DNA from: CAYMRL01 sp964398985
GTDB lineage: Bacteria > Deinococcota > Deinococci > Deinococcales > Trueperaceae
Reading direction: 5' to 3'
Assembly (NCBI GenBank): GCA_964398985.1
Contig: CAYNOS010000028.1
Coordinates: forward strand, 1 to 30,341
DNA: 30,341 nt
The notes below the pieces were generated by a model. The model was not told where the DNA came from and did not search any database. It saw only the letters and a list, made by a program, of their open reading frames with translations. The translations under genes were made by a program, and so were the position numbers. How positions within the stretch are numbered: the first letter of the stretch is position 1; each line of letters opens with the position of its first letter. Below are positions 26,824 to 30,341 of the stretch, in pieces.

Positions 26824-27447
26824 ATGTGCCCTCGCATCACACCGCTGCGGAGGCCGCGGCTTCTGATGGCGGTGACGTTGGTGGTGACGAGCTTGTTGAG
26901 CAGTTGCCTGGGTCGCTCGGACTCGATGGCGCCGCTGATCGCCATCACCGAGCCGCGGAGCGGAACCACCCGCAACACCGAGAACCTGAGGATCAGCGGC
27001 TACGCCATGGACGACGCCGGCGTCGCCAGCATCCGCATCGACGGCGAGGACCTGCTGGCCAACGACCTCTACCGCTCGGAGCTTGGCAAGAGCCTCGTGC
27101 AGTTCGCCTTCACCAAGCCCAACCTGGCGGACGGCGAGCTCACCTTGATCCTCGAGGTGACCGACGTCAACGGCCGCACCACCAGCGAGACCTACGTGTT
27201 GACGCTCGACGCGACGCCCCCCAGCGTCGAGCTGACCCGCGTCGAGGCTGCCGCCGCGGGCCGCCTGCGCGTCGAGGGAGTGGCGCGCGACAACCTGCGC
27301 CTCAGCAGCATCCGCATCAACGGCGTGCCGCTCGCCTTCACGCCCGGCAACGAGTTCACCTTCTCGGTGCTGGTCGATGACGCTGCCGACGGCCAGGTCG
27401 TGGTCGAGGACGGTGCCGGCAACGTGACCGCCAGGTCGCTGAGATGA
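26824..27447 (+). CDS. Ig-like domain lipoprotein
   Basis: A 207-aa predicted lipoprotein: signal MCPRITPLRRPRLLMAVTLV followed by lipobox LLSSC (C28). Two beta-sandwich modules follow. The first (about 36-120) has APLIAITEPRSGTT, RISGYAMDDAGVASIRIDGE and LTLILEVTDVNGRTTSETYV; the second (about 122-207) begins DATPPSVELTRVEA and has IRINGVPLAFTP and DGAGNVTARS. The pattern resembles Big or glucodextranase-like Ig domains, which often bind carbohydrate or mediate protein contacts. Function is not known. The stop overlaps the aminotransferase ATG (ATGA). Confidence 0.72.
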   Translation: MCPRITPLRRPRLLMAVTLVVTSLLSSCLGRSDSMAPLIAITEPRSGTTRNTENLRISGYAMDDAGVASIRIDGEDLLANDLYRSELGKSLVQFAFTKPNLADGELTLILEVTDVNGRTTSETYVLTLDATPPSVELTRVEAAAAGRLRVEGVARDNLRLSSIRINGVPLAFTPGNEFTFSVLVDDAADGQVVVEDGAGNVTARSLR

Positions 27448-28886
27448 CCTTGGCAGCTGCCAGCGAGCAGCCCGTCACCCTGCCGGTCCGTACCACCGAC
27501 CTACTGGCCGGCAGCGCCGCCGTAGACGCGCTGGCCATCGAGAAGGCGCACGGCAACGGCGACCTGGTCGAGCTCCTCGACGTGCTCGGCGTCGCCGGTC
27601 CCTTCGAGTTCACCAGCCCTTGGGAACTCAAGGACCCACACGGCCGGCATCTGATCCACGCCGGCGGCTACGCTGCCGTCCCGTTCGGCGAGCAGTACCC
27701 GCCACTGGTCGACTTCGTGCGTCGGTTCCTCGAGTCGAACCGCCAGTTGGGGCTACCGCAGCAGTCAGCCAGCGCCTGGCGTGCCGCTCTCGAGGTCAAC
27801 CTCGTCGCCTTGCTGGCGGCAGACTTCCCCAGCCATGCCGACAGTCGGGTGTTCTTCGCCAACAGCGGCGCCGAAGCGATCGAGGGCGCCATCAAGTTCG
27901 CTCGCGCCGCGCGTCCGAAAGCCACCACCATCATCAACTTCGAGCGCGCCTATCACGGCAAGACGCAGGGTGCGCTGGCGTTGACGCCCAACGATGAGTA
28001 CCAGGGTCCTTTCCGGCCGCTCAAGCCGAACGTCAAGACTCTGCCCTTCGGCGATCTCGACGCCTTGTCCGACGCGCTCAAGCAGCTCGGCGACGATGCG
28101 ATGGCCGTGGTGGTCGAGCCGGTGCAAGGCGAGGGCGGCGTTCTGACGCCCCCCGCGGGCTACCTGGCCGGGCTCGGTGAGCTGGCCAGGGCGCACGCCG
28201 TGCCGGTGATCGCGGACGAGGTGCAGACTGGCCTGGGGCGCACCGGTCACTGGTTCGCGTCGGCCAGTGCCGGTTTGGAACCGGACATCGTGACGTTGGC
28301 CAAACCGCTTGGCGGGGGCTTGGTGCCGGTGGGCGCCGTGATCGCCCGCAGGAAGCTGTTCCGCGCGCTGCTCAAGGGCTTCGCCTCGAAACGGCACTCG
28401 ACGACCTTCGGTGGCGGCAGCCTGGCGATGGCCGTGGGGCTCAAGTCGCTGGAGCTGCTGGTCGAGGGGCGGCTCGACGAGCGCGCCAGGCGTCTCGGCG
28501 CCCTCGGTCTGGAGCGCCTGCAGAGCATCGCCAGTGCCGCCCCTGACATCATCGACGAGGTACGTGGCGCCGGCATGCTGTTTGCGATCTCGCTCAAGCC
28601 GGTGGTCGGTTTCAGGGTCCCAGGCGTCTCCAGCGATGACGTCCAGACCTTCGCGGCCGCCCTGGCACTCCGCGGTCTCCAAGAGGCCGGCGTCCACGCC
28701 TGCTACAGCACCAATGCTCACCGCACCGTCAGGCTCACGCCGGCACTGAACCTCCCGGAAGAGCTGTTCAGCGAGCTGTTCGAGCGCGTCGGCCGCTTCG
28801 CTGCCGCGCATCCGCGTTCCTCGACGATGCTCCAGCGTTTCCCGCTGCCCCGGCTGCTGCGCCTCGCGAAGATGGCATTCGGCTGA
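27444..28886 (+). CDS. class III aminotransferase
   Basis: PLP-dependent aminotransferase of 480 aa, fold type I, subgroup III (ornithine/putrescine/acetylornithine type). Signature stretches: FFANSGAEAIEGAIKFARAA, FERAYHGKTQGALALT, VEPVQGEGGVL, VIADEVQTGLGRTG and IVTLAKPLGGGLVPVGAV, whose K287 should form the Schiff base. HSTTFGGGSLAMAVG is the conserved phosphate-facing loop. It is longer than ArgD (about 400 aa) because of an N-terminal extension of roughly 60 residues, as in YgjG-like enzymes. The true amino donor cannot be fixed. ATG 27444 overlaps the lipoprotein stop by four bases, implying coupling of a cytoplasmic enzyme with an exported lipoprotein, which is odd. Confidence 0.88.
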   Translation: MTLAAASEQPVTLPVRTTDLLAGSAAVDALAIEKAHGNGDLVELLDVLGVAGPFEFTSPWELKDPHGRHLIHAGGYAAVPFGEQYPPLVDFVRRFLESNRQLGLPQQSASAWRAALEVNLVALLAADFPSHADSRVFFANSGAEAIEGAIKFARAARPKATTIINFERAYHGKTQGALALTPNDEYQGPFRPLKPNVKTLPFGDLDALSDALKQLGDDAMAVVVEPVQGEGGVLTPPAGYLAGLGELARAHAVPVIADEVQTGLGRTGHWFASASAGLEPDIVTLAKPLGGGLVPVGAVIARRKLFRALLKGFASKRHSTTFGGGSLAMAVGLKSLELLVEGRLDERARRLGALGLERLQSIASAAPDIIDEVRGAGMLFAISLKPVVGFRVPGVSSDDVQTFAAALALRGLQEAGVHACYSTNAHRTVRLTPALNLPEELFSELFERVGRFAAAHPRSSTMLQRFPLPRLLRLAKMAFG

Positions 28887-28926
28887 ACCGGCTCCTGAGC
28901 GACCGCGGCTTCCTGGCATCACTACC

Positions 28927-28956
28927 AGCGAGGCCCCGCACTTGCGGGGCCTCGCT
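28927..28956. terminator. strong stem-loop between convergent genes
   Basis: AGCGAGGCCCCGC (28927-28939), loop ACTT, then GCGGGGCCTCGCT (28944-28956): a perfect 13-bp stem 40 bases after the aminotransferase stop. There is no T-tract on either side, so it may work as a bidirectional stabiliser or a T-poor terminator between this gene and the convergent peroxidase gene. Confidence 0.6.
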
Positions 28957-29002
28957 GCCGTGGCTGGCGACGCGCGTTAGCGGGTAGCCCTACTGGAACC
29001 GA

Positions 29003-30112
29003 TCACCTGAACTCTGGCGGCTGAGTGGTCCCGGTGGACACCGGCAGGATCGGCAGGATGCGTGCCTCGAGTGGCAGCTCGCCGTCAAGCGCCCCGAAGA
29101 ACGCCATCAGGTCGTCGAGCGTCTCGTCATCGAGTTCCCTTCCCAGCTGCACGCGCGCCATGATCTGAGTCGCGTCGCGCAGATCCCACACCGAGCCGTC
29201 GTGGAAGTAGGGGTAGGTCCTGGTGATGTTGCGCAAGGACGGCACCTTGAACACGTAGAGGTCGTCCGAGTTGTGGGTCACGGCGAACAGGCCGACGTCC
29301 ATCGGCTGGGTCGGCGAGGTGGTGACGACGACCTCGCGCGTCGCCTCCCAGTACGACTCGACGATTCCGAAGCGAGCGAACATGTTGCCGCCGAGCGCCG
29401 CGCCGGAATGACAGCCCGCGCAGCCGAGGTTGACGAACGCCTGCAGGCCGCTGACCTCGCTTTCGTCGAGCGCGTCGAAATCGCCCCCGAGGTACTCGTC
29501 GAAACGGTCGGAGGTGATCAGCGTGCGTTCGTAGGCGCCGATCGCGTTAGCGATGTTGGCGTACGTCAACGTCTGCTCCTCGCCCGCGAAGACGGCCTCG
29601 AAGAGCTCGACGTATTCGGGGATCGACGCTATCCGGTCGACGGCGTAACCTTCATGCGGCACGCCCATCTCGATGGGGTTCAGCACGGGACCCTGGGCTT
29701 GGGCCTCGACGTCGGGAGCGCGACCGTCCCAGAACTGTGAGCCGTGCACCGCGGCGTTGAGCGTGGTCGGCGCGTTCCGCGGCCCCACCGCCCACAGATG
29801 ACCCAGTGAGGTCGGTAGGTTGTCGACCCCGCCGGTGGCGATGTTGTGGCAGCTATTGCAGGAGATGAAGCCGCTCTTCGACAGGCGCGGCTCGAAGTAG
29901 AGCATCTTGCCGAGCTCCACCTTGTCGGCCGTCACCGGGTTGTCCGGGTTCTCGGCTATCTCTGGCAGTTGATCGAAGAGCGCGGTGGCGATGCGGTGCA
30001 GCGCCTCCTGGTCGGACGCGGCGCCCTGCCCAGCGGCGTTGGCCACCAGCGTGAGCGCCAGCAAGCAGGTGAGGAACGTGATGAGTACGGAACTTCGGTT
30101 GCGTCTTGGCAT
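29003..30112 (-). CDS. di-heme cytochrome c peroxidase (MauG/BCCP family)
   Basis: Periplasmic di-heme peroxidase that reduces H2O2 with electrons from small c-type cytochromes or quinol, 369 aa. The signal peptide is MPRRNRSSVLITFLTCLLAL and cleavage follows ANA or AGQG. Heme motifs are CNSCH (residues 85-89) and CAGCH (231-235). Other family landmarks: RLSKSGFISC, RNAPTTLNAAVHGSQFWDGR, LNPIEMGV, ANAIGAYERTLIT and VPSLRNITRTYPYFHDGSVW. ATG 30112 has AGGAGG 5 bases upstream. Just upstream, a dyad GTCGCT-CT-AGCGAC lies at 30135-30148, next to a possible -10. It sits right behind the 16S terminator on the same strand. Confidence 0.93.
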   Translation of the reverse strand: MPRRNRSSVLITFLTCLLALTLVANAAGQGAASDQEALHRIATALFDQLPEIAENPDNPVTADKVELGKMLYFEPRLSKSGFISCNSCHNIATGGVDNLPTSLGHLWAVGPRNAPTTLNAAVHGSQFWDGRAPDVEAQAQGPVLNPIEMGVPHEGYAVDRIASIPEYVELFEAVFAGEEQTLTYANIANAIGAYERTLITSDRFDEYLGGDFDALDESEVSGLQAFVNLGCAGCHSGAALGGNMFARFGIVESYWEATREVVVTTSPTQPMDVGLFAVTHNSDDLYVFKVPSLRNITRTYPYFHDGSVWDLRDATQIMARVQLGRELDDETLDDLMAFFGALDGELPLEARILPILPVSTGTTQPPEFR

Positions 30113-30134
30113 CGCGGCCTCCTCGGCGAAACAA

Positions 30135-30148
30135 GTCGCTCTAGCGAC
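30135..30148. promoter_or_regulatory. dyad in the cytochrome c peroxidase promoter region
   Basis: GTCGCT-CT-AGCGAC has perfect 6-bp arms and lies 23 bases before the gene's ATG, just after a possible minus-strand -10 TACGGT (30147-30152). It may be an operator or a 5' UTR hairpin. Confidence 0.3.
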
Positions 30149-30195
30149 CGTAACTCCGTCACCGACGCTCGCACAGGGACAATCGCCCGGAGACC

Positions 30196-30226
30196 AATAA
30201 GAAAGGCCGCCCCGTTAAGGGCGGCC
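30196..30226 (-). terminator. intrinsic terminator of the 16S rRNA transcript
   Basis: On the minus strand GGCCGCCC (30219-30226), a 6-base loop, and GGGCGGCC (30205-30212) form an 8-bp GC stem, followed by TTTCTTATT (30196-30204). This is a textbook rho-independent terminator about 80 bases after the 16S 3' end. Confidence 0.85.
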
Positions 30227-30301
30227 GATCTCGGTGCCTTGAGACATCCGGTTGCAGAGACTCGCCTGGCCGGCAGCCCTAAGGCCGCCAGCAGTACTCC
30301 T

Positions 30302-30341
<40 letters not shown>

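Overview
This is a GC-rich bacterial chromosome segment, densely packed with genes on both strands and with almost no noncoding DNA. Several traits point to the Deinococcota, perhaps a Truepera-like lineage, although the assignment is an inference. The 3' end of a 16S rRNA gene at the right edge runs straight into its own intrinsic terminator, with no spacer tRNA or 23S gene. There is a bacillithiol-type redox protein and part of the futalosine menaquinone pathway. Many genes lack a Shine-Dalgarno site and instead have a TANNNT -10 box only 6-8 bases before the start codon, as in leaderless transcription known from Deinococcus. No mobile element, prophage, CRISPR array or anomalous-composition island is visible.

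Layout. 22-1868 (minus): a sugar-type ABC solute-binding protein and a small Ig-like lipoprotein. 2031-3889 (plus): hslVU protease. 3877-4867 (minus): an ArsR-type regulator with a strong promoter and dyad operator, a 20-codon ORF, and an AHSA1/SRPBCC protein. 4975-12610 (minus): a co-directional run of sucA-sucB-lpd (2-oxoglutarate dehydrogenase complex), then mqnE-mqnA (menaquinone by the futalosine route). 12726-15279 (plus): PfkB sugar kinase, threonine-dehydratase-like PLP enzyme, small membrane protein. 15353-16959: a thiol-redox neighbourhood with a bacilliredoxin fused to a colicin-immunity-like domain, tRNA-Ser(GGA), and a double-thioredoxin-fold oxidoreductase. 17073-19410 (plus): murI-rph-rdgB operon. 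19419-24385 (minus): glpX, a secreted lipoprotein alpha/beta hydrolase, hisIE, hisF and an rRNA/tRNA uracil methyltransferase. 24441-24962 (plus): small membrane protein. 24972-26747 (minus): peptide-type ABC solute-binding protein. 26824-28886 (plus): Ig-like lipoprotein overlapped by a class III aminotransferase. 29003-30112 (minus): periplasmic di-heme cytochrome c peroxidase. 30196-30341 (minus): terminator and 16S rRNA 3' end.

Most genes are housekeeping: TCA cycle plus quinone synthesis, nucleotide clean-up and RNA processing, gluconeogenesis, histidine synthesis, redox defence and nutrient uptake. The best leads are the recurring leaderless promoter architecture, the bacilliredoxin-colicin-immunity fusion, the solitary 16S transcription unit, and two enzymes that have lost family cysteines (the PDO-like protein and the uracil methyltransferase). 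I did not see an obvious new defence or mobile system.
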